64,000 bases of DNA from Schistocerca nitens (taxonomy: Eukaryota > Arthropoda > Insecta > Orthoptera > Acrididae). The notes beneath the pieces are model-generated. The model was not told where the DNA came from and did not search any database. It saw only the letters and a program-made list of their open reading frames with translations. The translations under genes were made by a program, and so were the position numbers. Below, piece after piece: positions 35,191 to 46,394 of the stretch; position 1 is the first letter of the stretch, and every line of letters starts with the position of its first letter. The stretch covers positions 168,350,178 through 168,414,177 of the forward strand of contig NC_064622.1 in the NCBI RefSeq assembly GCF_023898315.1. Direction: 5' to 3'.

Positions 35191-35240
35191 CTACACTGTA
35201 ATTGATTGTAAAAAATTTTCTGGTAGCGTCCTATTGCATT

Positions 35241-35336
35241 TTTTAAATTTACTTTCATCCGCCATGTATAAGTTTTAAATTTACTATCATCCTCCATCAT
35301 TAATTTTTAAATTTCCCACCATCTGACATCTGATTA
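35241..35336 (+). repeat. three-copy 32-bp tandem repeat
   Basis: Three tandem units begin with ttttaaattt at 35241, 35273 and 35305. The first two share the actttcatccgccat / actatcatcctccat pattern and the third is diverged. Confidence 0.75.
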
Positions 35337-36705
35337 TATCACTGAAAAAGGGGTGTGGATTGTGACTTCATAACGATGACATCACAGAGAAGTGTGCTTG
35401 ACTTATATCACAAGTGTAAACAAATTAAATCCTTTTGACTAGGCGAGCCAGAATCGGCATAGCATCCCTACTTTGTTTTATCTGGTGGATCACTGAAGAC
35501 GCATATTTTCGTAATATGAAAGCATTAATACGAAAAAACCAAATATTGAAATAGAGACATTCATCATTTTTCATGTATATTCAGTCTGCAATGAAGCATG
35601 ATGTTCCAGTAACGGTTTCTATGCTATGGTTGGCTAACAGAAGCAACCTAAGGAGTCGCCATATTGATTTAAGTTGCAAAGCTAACATGCTGTAATAGGC
35701 AGTTCTTGTATTTATACTCATACTTTAGTAATACGACAATATGCTGTTTAAGCGATACACATACATTCAAAACCTCTCCGACACACGTGTGTTTTAGTAT
35801 AGTTTGTTGTGATAATGTGTTGGAAACTGTGATGTCGTCAGCTAAACATGTTACTTCACATTATGCTTTTTACTGACTCACCATCTGCCGCAGTTATTCA
35901 CAAGAAAATAAAACTCGCAAGACGTATGCACAACACAGTCACGAAAAGAAATTTGCCGATAATGCACTTTATACCGGAAACACCGCCAGAAAACAAAGAA
36001 ATGATTAACAATTGAAGGTAGTAGCACATATTTCATGCCTTTATTTCCTCTATCATTCGCGAAACTCTAGCTAGATGGTGATGCATATATTACTGTATTT
36101 TGTTGCACTATAGAGATAAATTTAAAAAAAATAGCATATCTTTCCTACAGTGTACTGAATTGTCAAATCTAGAAACAAGAAACTATCTCTCCTGCTATCA
36201 AAACATTAATATTAAACGTCAATTAAAGATACATAATGGAGATATACAGGGACTGATGATTCAGCTGCTCACTTGATTCCCCACGGTTGTTAGCATCAGA
36301 ACGTGAAAATGATGTGAAGATTGGTAGGACACTCCTAGGTTCCACAACCAGAGCCTTCTAGTAGGCTATAGGAGCTGTACCCCTCAGCATCCACGTCCCC
36401 AAAACTCTACTACATGAAGTTAACCGGAATTTCAAGTAACAGCTTCAAGACTAGCTACTGCCTATTTGTAAGACATCCCCAGACGTCAGGAGTTAAAAAA
36501 ATAATAATAATAATAATAAATAAATAAATAAAAAAAGGTTGTTTCTCATTATTTAATTCTGTTGGGAAATATTCGAATTGCATTGTGTAGTACTGTACAT
36601 GAGCCTCAACTACGAGCTGTACTATGTAATGCATCAAACCGTCTTCAGCACAAAAAAATGTGCATCACTTGTTTGTATCACCTCAACTTACTATCGATTT
36701 TGCCA
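35337..36705. other. no gene recognised
   Basis: AT-rich with no supported gene. It contains a (TAA)n/(TAAA)n microsatellite at 36500-36536. Confidence 0.35.
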
Positions 36706-37425
36706 TGCGGTCTAGCCCGCTGCTTCCCGAATGGGAAGGCGTGCCGGTCCCTGGCATGAATCCGCCTGGTGGATTAGTGTCAAGGTCCAGTGTGTCGGCC
36801 AGCCTGTAGATGCTTTTTAAGGCAGTTTCCATCTGCCTCGGCGAATGCGGGCTGGTTCCCCTTATTCCACCTCAGGTACGCTATGTCAGCGATTGCTGCA
36901 CAGACACTGTCTGCACATATGCTCATCTGAAGCTTGTGGTCTCGCGGTCGCGTTCTCGCTTCCCGAGCACAGGGTACCGGGTTCGATTCCCAGTGGGGTC
37001 AGAGATTTTCATCTGCCTCCAGATGATTGGGTGTTTGTGTTCTCCTCATCATTTCATCATCATTCATGAAAGTGGCGAGTTTGGACTGAGCAAAGTTGGG
37101 AATTTGTACGGGCGCTGATAACCGCGCAGTTGAGTACCCCACAAACCAAACATTATGATCCATGTACGTGTACACCATATTGACTCTACCACGCAAACAT
37201 TAAGGCTTACACTCGTTTGGTACGAGATGTTCCCGGGAGGGGTGGGGGGTCGACTGGGGGCTGAACCGCACAATAACCCTGGGTTCGGTGCGGGGCGGCG
37301 GTGGGATGGGTGGACTGCTGTGGCCTGTTGTGGAGTTTTGAACTATTGAGGGTTACGGCGGGACGAAGCCTCTCCGTCGTTTCTAGGTCTCTGGTTTAAA
37401 TACACAATAGTATCTATTTTTATGT
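36706..37425 (+). repeat. SINE-like composite repeat interrupted by a second SINE
   Basis: The outer repeat begins with tctagcccgctgcttcccga and resumes after the inner SINE with tacgtgtacaccatattgac. It ends in a G-rich stretch and the gcctctccgtcgtttctagg block near 37368-37387. I recall this pattern as an abundant orthopteran repeat. It is not protein coding, although several open frames cross it. Confidence 0.7.
36935..37160 (+). repeat. nested tRNA-derived SINE
   Basis: The tRNA-like head has box B gggttcgattccc (36979-36991). The body has ctccagatgattgggtgttt, tcatcatttcatcatcattc and gataaccgcgcagttgagta. It splits the surrounding repeat and is therefore the younger insertion. The target duplication is not clear. 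Confidence 0.8.
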
Positions 37426-38723
37426 GCTACAAGAATAAATAGTTTGTCAAGTTGTTTATATAGTTTTATTATATTTTTGTGTTAAAATATTGCAGATATG
37501 TAACTCCTGATGGTCGAGAAAAGCTGTGTCCTGTCAAGTCAGCGGGTTTGCAATGCCCAACCGACTGCTGAATCGCGGCGTGCACCAAAGATAACAACTA
37601 CGAGGCAGTTGGCCACTAAGAAAGTTTGTCGGTGACTGCTAAGAAGAAATGCTTATTGAGAATGAGAGAATTAGTGTGATTCTTTTGTTCACAAAGAATA
37701 GTTCTTAGTTTGTCCTTCTACGTTAACTGGTATACAATGGAGATAGAACTCAAATGTGTTCAAAGCAGTTCTAAATCGTTTAGAAAGGTATTTTGAGAAG
37801 ATTATCGGCGTTTGTATAAACTGATTATTTCGACGATTCTGGTAGAGAGCAGACACGCCAGGTACAAGAAAAAGCCTCGATTTATTGAAGTGTGAGATTA
37901 GTTTCTCATAGATGTGATTAGTAGTGCCATGTGCTGTTTAATAGCCAGACTCTGGTAGGAGAACCGGGTTTCAATATGTTTGTGAGATTTGCCGTTGGGT
38001 GGTGTACCCGAAGAGACGTGTTCACGCGAATTCGTTCAGTTGTTTTGTGGTTGAGGATTGAAGCACGCACTAAGGGATAGTAGCCTTGCATTTTGTTATT
38101 GTGCTAGTATAGGTGTACGCAAGTACTGACGAACAGTGACCTAGCAATATTTGGTTGGATTTATTGTGTGACTTCACCGTGAGCGTCGTAATATAGTAAA
38201 TTCCGGAAATCTCGTTGGATGCACGGAATGTGTAGTCTACATGAAAGAGAACGGTCGTCGTACGTAGTAGTTATTTATTGAGAAACAGTCGGAAGTTTAT
38301 TGAGAATTTGATGGCTTTTCCCCTTGTCCATAAACGACATATCAAGAACCATTTATTAGAGAACACGCTAAGTCTCTCTGAAAGAGATCATCGAGTGTTG
38401 TGTTTTGGATTTTAAATATCAGTGGGTCGCATAAGTCAACTCCCGAAGTGGTTGAGGTTTGCCTGATTATTTGAAGTTCATATAGCTGAAAATTGGCTGT
38501 GACACTCAGGTTTTTAGTTTTTTTAATTTTTTTAAGTTACATTTTCGCTTAGTGGGGTTTTGAATAGAGAACCAGCACCAATAAAATAAGACGCTGACTT
38601 GTACCTGTAAATGATTTAATTGAAGGAAATAAAGAAAACGATTTTAAACTGAAAAAATCAGCACCTGACATGGCCTTTATCCATAAACTATTACAAGAAA
38701 AAATAATCAAATGCTTATTTGAC
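37426..38723. other. long non-coding stretch, possible UTR or element leader
   Basis: No open frame of note. A plausible acceptor (pyrimidine-rich tract and attgcag) ends at 37495. The text is stop-rich in all frames yet moderately balanced in composition, like a long leader or untranslated exon. It runs into the RTE insertion at 38735. On the far side the interrupted sequence continues and meets an AAG|GTGAGT donor at 42075/42076. It could be a host 5' untranslated exon or the leader of an unrecognised retroelement. Confidence 0.3.
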
Positions 38724-41700
38724 AGCAGACTAATGTTGTTGTTGTTGTGGTCTTCAGTCCTGAGACTGGTTTGGTGCAGCTCTCCATGCTACTCTATCCT
38801 GTGCAATCTTCTTCATCTCCCAGTACCTACTGCAGCCTACATCCTTCTGAATCTGCTTAGTGTATTCATCTCTTGGTCTCCCTCTACGATTTTTACCCTC
38901 CACGCTGCCCTCCAATGCTAAATTTGTGATCTCTTGATGCCTCAAAACATGTCCTACCAACCGATGCCTTCTTCTAGTCAAGTTGTGCCACAAACTTCTC
39001 TTCTCCCCAATCCTATTCAATACCTCCTCATTAGTTACATGATCTACCCACCTTACCTTCAGCATTCTTCTGTAGCACCACATTTCGAAAGCTTCTATTC
39101 TCTTCTTGTCCAAACTAGTTATCATCAATGTTTCACTTCCATACATGGCTACACTCCATACAAATACTTTCAGAAACGACTTCCTGACACTTAAATCTAT
39201 ACTCGATGTTAACAAATTTCTCTTCTTCACAAACGCTTTCCTTGCCATTGCCAGTCTACATTTTATATCCTATCTACTTCGACCATCATCAGTTATTTTA
39301 CTCCCTAAATAGCAAAACTCCTTTACTACTTTAAGTGTCTCATTTCCTAATCTAATCCCCTCAGCATCACCCGATTTTATTTAACTACATTCGATTATCC
39401 TCGTTTTGCTTTTGTTGATGTTCATCTTATATTCTCCTTTCAAGACACTGTCCATTCCATTCAACTGCTCTTCCACGTCCTTTGCTGTCTCTGACAGAAT
39501 TACAATGTCATTGGCAAACCTCAAAGTTCTTACTTCTTCTCCATGAATTTTAATACCTACTCCGAATTTTTCTTTTGTTTCCTTTACTGCTTGCTCAATA
39601 TACAGATTGAATAACATCGGGGAGAGGCTACAACCCTGTCTCACTCCTTTCCCAACCACTGCTTCCCTTTCATGTCCCTCGACTCTTATAACTGCCATCT
39701 GGTTTCTGTACAAATTGTAAATAGCCTTTCGCTCCCTGTATTTTACCCCTGCCACCTTCAGAATTTGAAAGAGAGCATTCCAGTTAACATTGTCAAAAGC
39801 TTTCTCTAAGTCTACAAATGATAGAAACGTAGGTTTGCCTTTTCTTAATCTTTCTTCTAAAATAAGTCGTAAGGTTAGTATTGCCTCACGTGTTCCAACA
39901 TTTCTGCGGAATCCAAACTGATCTTCCCCGAGGTCCGCTTCTACCAGTTTTTCCATTCGTTTGTAAAGAATTCGCGTTAGTATTTTGCAGCTGTGACTTA
40001 TTAAACTGATAGTTCGGTAATTTTCACATCTGTCAACACCTACTTTCTTTGGAATTGGAATTATTATATTCTTCTTGAAGTCTGAGGGTATTTCGACTGT
40101 CTCATACATCTTGCTCGGCAGATGGTAGAGTTTTGTCATGACTGGCTCTCCCAAGGCTGTCAGTAGTTCTAATGGAATGTTGTCTACTCCCGGGGCCTTG
40201 TTTCGACTCAGGTCTTTCAGTGCTCTGTCAAACTCTTCACGCAGTATCTTACCTCCCATTTCGTCTTCGTTTACATCCTCTTCCATTTCCATAATATTGT
40301 CCTCAAGTACATCGCCCTTGTATAAACCCTCTATATACTCCTTCCACCTTTCTGCCTTCCCTTCTTTGCTTAGAACTGGGTTGCCATCTGAGCTCTTGAT
40401 ATTCATACAAGTGTTTCTCTTATCTCCAAAGGTCTCTTTAATTTTCCTGTAGGCAGTATCTATCTTACCCCTAGTGAGACAAGCCTCTACATCCTTACAT
40501 TTGTCCTCTAGCCATCCCTGCTTAGCCATTTTGCACTTTCTGTCGATCTCATTTTTGGGACGTTTGTATTCCTTTTTGCCTGCTTCATTTACTGCATGTT
40601 TATATTTTCGCCTTTCATCAATTAAATTCAATATTTCTTCTGTTACCCAAGGATTTCTAGTAGCCCTCGCCTTTTTACCTACTTGATCGTCTGCTGCCTT
40701 CACTACTTCATCCCTCAGAGCTACCCATTCTTCTTCTACTGTATTTCTTTCCCCCATTCCTGTCAATTGTTCCCTTATGCTCTCCCTGAAACTCTCTACA
40801 ACCTCTGGTTCTTTCAGTTTAGCCAGGTCCCATCTCCTTAAATTCCCACCTTTTTGCAGTTTCTTCAGTTTCAATCTGCAGTTCATAACCAATAGATTGT
40901 GGTCAGAATCCACATCTGCCCCCGGAAATGTCTTACAATTTAAAACCTGGTTCCTAAATCTCTGTCTTACCATTATATAATCTATCTGATACCTTTTAGT
41001 ATCTCCAGGATTCTTCCAGGTATACAACCTTCTTTTATGATTCTTGAACCAAGTGTTAGCTATGATTAAGTTATGCTCTGTGCAAAATTCTACAAGGCGG
41101 CTTCCTCTTTCATTTCTTCCCCCCAATCCATATTCACCTAGTATGTTTCCTTCTCTCCCTTTTCCTACTGACGAATTCCAGTCACCCATGACTATTAAAT
41201 TTTCGTCTCCCTTCACTACCTGAATAATTTCTTTTATCTCGTCATACATTTCTTCAATTTCTTCATCATCTGCAGAGCTAGTTGGCATATAAACTTGTAC
41301 TACTGTAGTAGGCATGGGCTTTGTGTCTATCTTGGCCACAATAATGCGTTCACTATGCTGTTTGTAGTAGCTAACCCGCACTCCTATTTTTTTATTCATT
41401 ATTAAACCTACTCATGCATTACCCCTATTTGATTTTGTATTTCAACCCTGTAATCACCTGACCAAAAGTCTTGTTCCTCCTGCCACCGAACTTCACTAAT
41501 CCACACTATATCTAACTTTAACCTATCCATTTCCCTTTTTAAATTTTCTTACCTACCTGCCCGATTAAGTCATCTGACATTCCACGCTCCGATCTGTAGA
41601 ACGCCAGTTTTCTTTCTCCTGATAATGACGTCCCCTTGAGTAGTCCCCGCCCGGAGATCCGAATGGGGGACTATTTTACCTCCGGAATATTTTACCCAAG

Positions 41701-42036
41701 AGGACACCATCATCATTTAACCATACAGTAAAGCTGCATGTCCTCGGGAAAAATTACGGCTGTAGTTTCCCCTTGCTTTCAGCCGTTCGCAGTACCAGCA
41801 CAGCAAGGCCGTTTTGGTTAATGTTACAAGGCCAGATCAGTCAATCATCCAGACTGTTGCCCCTGCAACTGCTGAATAGGCTACTGCCCCTCTTCAGGAA
41901 CCACATGTTTGTCTGGCCTCTCAACAGATACCCCTCCGTTGTGGTTGCACCTACGGTACGGCCATCTGTATCGCTGAGGCACGCAAGCCTCCCCACCGAC
42001 GGCAAGGTCCATGGTTCATGGAGGGAGCAGACTAAT
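38724..42036 (-). mobile_element. full-length RTE-like LINE with 11-bp target duplication
   Basis: The direct repeat agcagactaat lies at 38724-38734 and 42026-42036. The element (38735-42025, about 3.3 kb, minus strand) has an endonuclease-reverse transcriptase frame without a separate first ORF. Its 3' end consists of a short trinucleotide tail (GTT repeats on the plus strand, CAA on the coding strand). Both features fit the RTE clade, though another single-ORF clade is possible. It is the reference copy for the fragments at 5794-7786, 30805-31045 and 55523-57419. Confidence 0.9.
38754..41600 (-). pseudogene. RTE-like endonuclease/reverse transcriptase, inactivated
   Basis: The long frame 41399-39381 (672 codons) carries the endonuclease (GDWNSSVG, TWKNPGDTKRYQIDYIMV, DVDSDHNLLV), then the reverse transcriptase (NKAPGVDNIPLELL, IPIPKKVGVDRCENYRTISL, FLSFVDLEKAFDNVNW, GVRQGCSLSPMLFNLY). 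The C-terminal part, with AFEMWCYRRMLKVRWVDHVT, continues at 39248-38754. The endonuclease N-terminus (WNVR, then LDIVWISEVRWQEEQ) can be read upstream of 41399 to about 41600 but with stops. In-frame TAA (39383-39381) and TAG (39272-39270) codons separate the parts. The catalytic motif reads FANDI; the copy at 55.5-57.4 kb has FADDI. So this complete-length copy cannot reverse transcribe. Confidence 0.9.
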
Positions 42037-43130
42037 ATCTTGAATATATCTTTACGGAATAAAGTAAATCCAAAGGTGAGTAAACTAAAAACACTGGGAT
42101 ACTGGTACAAGGAGAAGGAATAGTATTTTTTCAGGTAATAACTTGCAACGGAAAGAAAGATAATTAATATTTATTTAAATAGGGAAAGCAAGTTTACGTT
42201 TTATTGCAAAGTGATTAATTATATGGAAAGTTATTCCATTTAATTCTGAAAAGTTGAGATGAACGAATTAGTTTATTACGATAAAATTTTAATAGAGTCA
42301 AGGATACTGTTGTAGCAAGGCGCTATTTATAGGGGTTATCGTTGATTGATAATGAGAGACGAACAATATAAAATTACAACTTTGTCTTGTGAACGTATTC
42401 TCCGATTTGCGTAAAAATTTGTAACGTTCACGCTGTCTGAGTGAGATAATGAGGTCCCATATTCCGAGGAGTGTAGGGGACAATGTGTAATTACGAGTAG
42501 CAACCGGAATGGTACTTCCGTACACCTTAACACTAAAGGATTTTTTTTTTAATTTTTAAAAATTCCAAAATTTTTACATTACACCCTGTTAGATGTTATA
42601 TGCTGAGTATACTATTATTAAATTACATGTGAACGCATGGAGCACATGACCATGCAGCGCCCCCTACCGAGAGCGCTTCACGGCTAGTTGACTTGTTTAG
42701 CCTCAGTATACGCTCTGATTCAAGACTGCTTGTGTCGCAGTTATAGTCGTATGTTATTGGACACTTTCTTTGAGTTGTCAAGGCAGTACGTCTGGTTGAT
42801 TAGGAAGGAGTTGAAGTTTGTGGTATGTAACTCATATGACCCGATCTCATTTTCTGTAACGTTGAGACGTGTTGTGTGTGCTGTTCACTTATGTTTTGTA
42901 CTTTTTTGTAACAGATGCCTGAAGATGGGTGTAATCCCGAAACGCGTAACATGTTCTAATAGAAGAGTCAACTGAACATCTCATGACTTTATTGCGATTG
43001 TACAGCATTGGTTGCCAATTATTAACATACAAATGATCGCAAGCCTAAGACGGGATTATAATGTCCTGTATATTTTTTTTACGCCGCTTAGGGCTTGTTG
43101 ACCAAACCACTTCTGATCGTTCAGATTCTA
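42037..43130. other. no gene recognised
   Basis: No confirmed gene. It holds a strong donor-like AAG|GTGAGT at 42073-42081, a T-run (42541-42550), an open frame at 42688-42975 (+) without domain features, and the hammerhead-like motif at 42913-42952. Confidence 0.3.
42913..42952 (+). ncRNA. hammerhead-like core motif (tentative)
   Basis: The plus strand reads ctgaaga (42919-42925), a GGG...CCC hairpin (42927-42938), gaaac (42939-42943), then gcgta ending at 42948. These match the conserved hammerhead blocks CUGANGA, GAAA and UH in order. Flanking CAT/ATG can pair as part of stem I, but the first stem I pair is A-C, one extra U precedes stem II, and stem III (ACG/CGU) has no loop. Homology to a degenerated self-cleaving motif is an inference. 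Confidence 0.25.
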
Positions 43131-43160
43131 TATAAAAGACACACTAGTAGTTGCATCAGT
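43131..43160 (+). promoter_or_regulatory. TATA box and arthropod initiator
   Basis: A perfect TATAAAA (43131-43137) is followed 27 bp later by the initiator-like tcagt (start site A at 43158). This is the spacing and sequence expected for a TATA/Inr insect promoter. Confidence 0.6.
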
Positions 43161-43255
43161 AGTTGTGACCACGCATTGCACTCTGCACGGATCGCAGTAT
43201 TTCTTTTGAATTATTTAACATGTTGCTGGTCATGCAGTTGCAGCGGGAAGACAAG
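43158..43255 (+). CDS. candidate host first exon, plus strand
   Basis: Downstream of the TATA/initiator pair, ATG at 43220 opens 12 codons (MLLVMQLQREDK) that run into a perfect donor AAG|GTAAGT at 43255/43256, phase 0. The 5' leader is about 62 bases. The peptide is too short to identify, and its N-terminus is only weakly hydrophobic. A SINE (43281-43401) lies just inside the presumed intron. I found no second exon. The promoter-start-donor combination is good, but an LTR or repeat origin cannot be excluded. Confidence 0.4.
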
Positions 43256-43280
43256 GTAAGTTGTCCGTTGGGTGCAGGAG

Positions 43281-43401
43281 GCTCAAATGGCTCTGAGCAC
43301 TATGGGACTCAACATCTGAGGTCATCAGTCCCCTAGAACTTAGAACTACTTAAGCCTAACTAACCTAAGGACATCACATACATCCATGCCCGAGGCAGGA
43401 A
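43281..43401 (-). repeat. 5'-truncated SINE
   Basis: Minus-strand copy of the SINE family seen complete at 49749-49943 and 54453-54872 (shared ggctctgagcactatgggac and cagtcccctagaacttagaa). It stops at cccgaggcagga (about 43401), so the tRNA-like head is missing. Confidence 0.85.
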
Positions 43402-43911
43402 GAATAATTCATTTCAATTTTTTGTTCTCTTTCAGAATACTGACATGTCCGAGAATAGGTGGTTCCAGAAAATGTTTGAATACTGACATGTCGGAATAAG
43501 GGTTTTCAAAGTATAAGTTGTACGGCTACATATCAGATTTTATGATAACGATAATAAAGTTTTACTAGATTGCCTTGCAATTTTAGAGAAAAAGTATAGG
43601 TAACGATAATATTGTCTGAGATGGAGTCTTACAATTTTCCATACGTCTTTCACCAGGCTAATAATAATTATTACAATTTTTGATAGTTTAAAACTAACAG
43701 TTTTCACAGTCGCTTATGAAGACGTGTCCTCATTGAGCGGAAAAATAACAAAAAAGAATCTGGTTTCTGTAGCCACTCATAAAGAAAATTTAAAGTTAGC
43801 ATTGAAAGATGGTTTCACGTTCACGTCCCGAACTTGTCGGGCATGTTTTTAGAAAGTTTCCAAAACAAAATGCAAGCGTTAACGGCAAGAAAATTAGCGA
43901 ATTAGTCTCAC
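43402..43911. other. no gene recognised
   Basis: AT-rich. A short direct repeat 'aatactgacatgtc' occurs at 43436-43449 and 43479-43492. If the two gene models at 43.1-44.0 kb are right, this is intron for both strands. Confidence 0.3.
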
Positions 43912-43959
43912 CGAAAGGAGAACTACCGCTGCTACGGCAAACAGTCCGAGGTGGCTCAT
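43912..43959 (-). CDS. candidate host first exon coding a signal-peptide-like start
   Basis: On the minus strand ATG at 43959-43957 opens 16 codons (MSHLGLFAVAAVVLLS) that end exactly at a donor TCG|GTGAGA (43912/43911), phase 0. A short N-region followed by an uninterrupted hydrophobic core is what a secretion signal looks like, and insect genes for small secreted proteins often split the signal peptide this way. A TATA box lies 66 bp upstream of the ATG. Coding-strand codons are G/C-rich, and the upstream region (44030-44120) is CpG-rich. The terminal exon at 22133-22375 is on the same strand with matching phase. The gene product is not identified. Confidence 0.55.
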
Positions 43960-43989
43960 GGCTTCTGCGCTCGTGCTGTTGGTGAAGGA

Positions 43990-44025
43990 CAGTAACAGCT
44001 TGTTTGCTGCACAGAGCGCTTTATA
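43990..44025 (-). promoter_or_regulatory. TATA box of the minus-strand first exon
   Basis: TATAAA occupies 44025-44020 on the minus strand (context ccaatataaagcgctc). Transcription would start about 30 bp on, near 43993-43997, leaving a leader of about 35 bases before ATG 43959. Confidence 0.5.
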
Positions 44026-44488
44026 TTGGCATGCGGTCTTCCTGGAGCGAGGAATCCGTGCAGAACATGGTTCGCCCTGCACGCCGCCGCTTCCTGGGCC
44101 CCGATCCCCGTGGCGCAGATAGCATGCATTGTTTTTCAGGTACTCGCGTGTGCTACATGTCATCCGCCTCACGCTATCTAGGGATAAATTTCAGCGTTGG
44201 CAGCGTACAGGTCAACGACTCAAAGTAACTGAAACTATAGTGGGATACATATTGAAACGTTTCAGCTAGTGATCTCTGTGCTCCCCGTCCTTGGATGGAG
44301 ACCTCTGCTATCCGAGCATGGAACATACGCATCCTCACGGATTTTTTGCCACCTACCATGCAGTAGCTAGGCAACAAGCTTTGATCGCTTTGTAAATGAC
44401 TAAGGATTATTTAGTACTTCTTGGTTACGAACCTTATCTTATTGACTGGTATAGGCGTCTGGAAAGGGGTTTGGGGGGTGGAGCAGGG

Positions 44489-46030
44489 TAGAGATGGCGA
44501 TATCGCTGAAACAACCGGTTCGGTTATACAGGTTTCTTTCATCTCTAGTTTAACCTGACAATTAAAACCGCTCATAATAACCGGTTTCTGAAATAATAGA
44601 TTTTCGGTGTTTTATTATTATTCTTTTCAGTAACAGACGTAGATATCGAATAGTGTTTGAAAAATTCTGTTACTCAGTTAGGCTTTTGCATTATACGTTT
44701 CAAGATACCTAGGATTAAAATATAAAATAAAATAGGTAAATAAAAAAAAATGTCCTTATGCTGTTCTTTGCTTTTCTCGAAAAAGTGATGAGGGGTTGAA
44801 TACTATGAAAAATCAACAGTATTCTCCCATTGAGCCTACTTTTTAGAAAAACTCTGCTCAAAAATCATTACCAATCGAGGATTATACTAGTTTTTGGGCA
44901 TAACGAATAATCAATGTTAAAGTACCAAAACTGGGGATGGAGAACTAAATTTTTCGTATTAAGTTGTCTGTTTGCAAGGGCTTCAAACAGATAAAGGCAT
45001 ACTATGCAGACATAAACAGCAGATCAGTTACTTTCTATTTTTATTATATTATTTTTATTCTATTTAAACAATGAATCAAAGTTTTTAGTTTGTTACTGTT
45101 GCTTTAATTTTCTCTTTTAGTATTTCATAGAAATGGCAGACAAATAAGAAAGTTTTGGGAAAATTGGTAGCGTTATTTTTCTTTAATTATTTCGAATGAT
45201 AAACCTGTTTGTAGCCAAATATATTTATTTATTTTTTCACAGGAATTTGAATACAATCGACTTTTTGATGACAAAACTAAAAATGCTCTCTCAAAAAATT
45301 CAAATGAGCAATTTAGATAGTAGTGGCGAGAGTTAAAATTTCAGTTCAATTAATCCAATATTTATTGTCCAATATGTGCATAAATACTCGTTATATAATG
45401 CGTCGATCCATAAGCCTATTCCTGTCATCGGAAACAATATCATTCAAAGAAGCTACCAATCATTCAAAAGTCATGGACTTTCAAACCGACGATAAATATT
45501 TTTGGACTACAAATTACAAACCTGCCATATACCTTCTACTTTGCTCCCCCTCCTCCCCCCCCTCCCCGCCCCCTCCCCTCCACCAAGAAAAGTAAGGATT
45601 ACTGCTTCTGGATAGTAAAGGAAGTTATGTCTCAGTAATGCTCTACAGATTCTTATATCATGTATTTGTTGCTCGTTTCTGTCGGCGCTCTTATTAACAT
45701 AGATCTGATCGAGTTTTCCATTTTCTATAACCTCGCAATATTTCAAACCACTGGAAATTTTATGAGTAAATATTACATATTTTTAAAAAAGTTTTATTGA
45801 AAAACCGAAAGCTTTAGCATCACTCCTATAAAAAATAACACAGCTGCTGTCTACACGGTTATTAGTAAAAATAGCATCACTCCTATAAAACCTGGTGCAG
45901 CGGTTGTCTAGAAAATTATTAGTAAAAAAAAATCTGTTACAAGGAGACCAAACAAATACCGAAAAATACCGCTTATTCAGAACTAAAATACCGGTATCGG
46001 TTTTAACCAGTTGGTTTTTCCCATCTGTAG
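44489..46030. mobile_element. hAT-like non-autonomous element (tentative)
   Basis: The left end tagagatggcgatatcgctg and the following aaccggtt words face a right end (about 45990-46030) with accggtatcggttttaacca and cccatctgta. TAGAGATGG-type ends recall hAT transposons. The interior is AT-rich and has no transposase. The flanks (gagcaggg and gggggagg) are G-rich and do not prove an 8-bp duplication. Confidence 0.4.
45816..45929 (+). repeat. two-copy 57-bp tandem repeat
   Basis: The unit beginning agcatcactcctataaaa (45816 and 45873) and ending ttattagtaaaaa is present twice, with the middle part diverged. It lies inside the hAT-like element. Confidence 0.75.
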
Positions 46031-46394
46031 GGGGAGGAGGACTGGAAGTAAGATGGAGCAGCTTCTCTCTTCTCGGAACTTGTATGTAGACATTTTCTTC
46101 CTTTCAGAATTCTGAAGCATTTTTAGAAATGGTTACCAGTACCTCTACAAAACCGCAGATATCATAGTGCGACGAGAAATACTGTGAGTGTGACAATAGC
46201 TATACGAGGTGTGGCTAGAAAAAAACCGGACTAGTACTGGTGAAACAATAAAACGAATGCAATAAGGCTGAAAGTCGCGTGGCCTGTCACGTGACTCTCG
46301 CTCCGCCTACTGCTCGAGTTTCATCTGCCTCCTGCACTCAGTCTGCCCGTGGCGTCTGTTTTAAGTAGTTGACGTTTTGTCTGTGCGTCGGAAA

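Noticed and set aside
42688-42975. 95-codon plus-strand frame as a host gene
   Set aside because: No domain is seen, and an acceptor-like site and the hammerhead-like motif fall inside it; coding use is not supported.
45507-45746. Gly/Arg-rich minus-strand frame
   Set aside because: It is driven by a C-rich run (45542-45590) and has no start context or splice signal.
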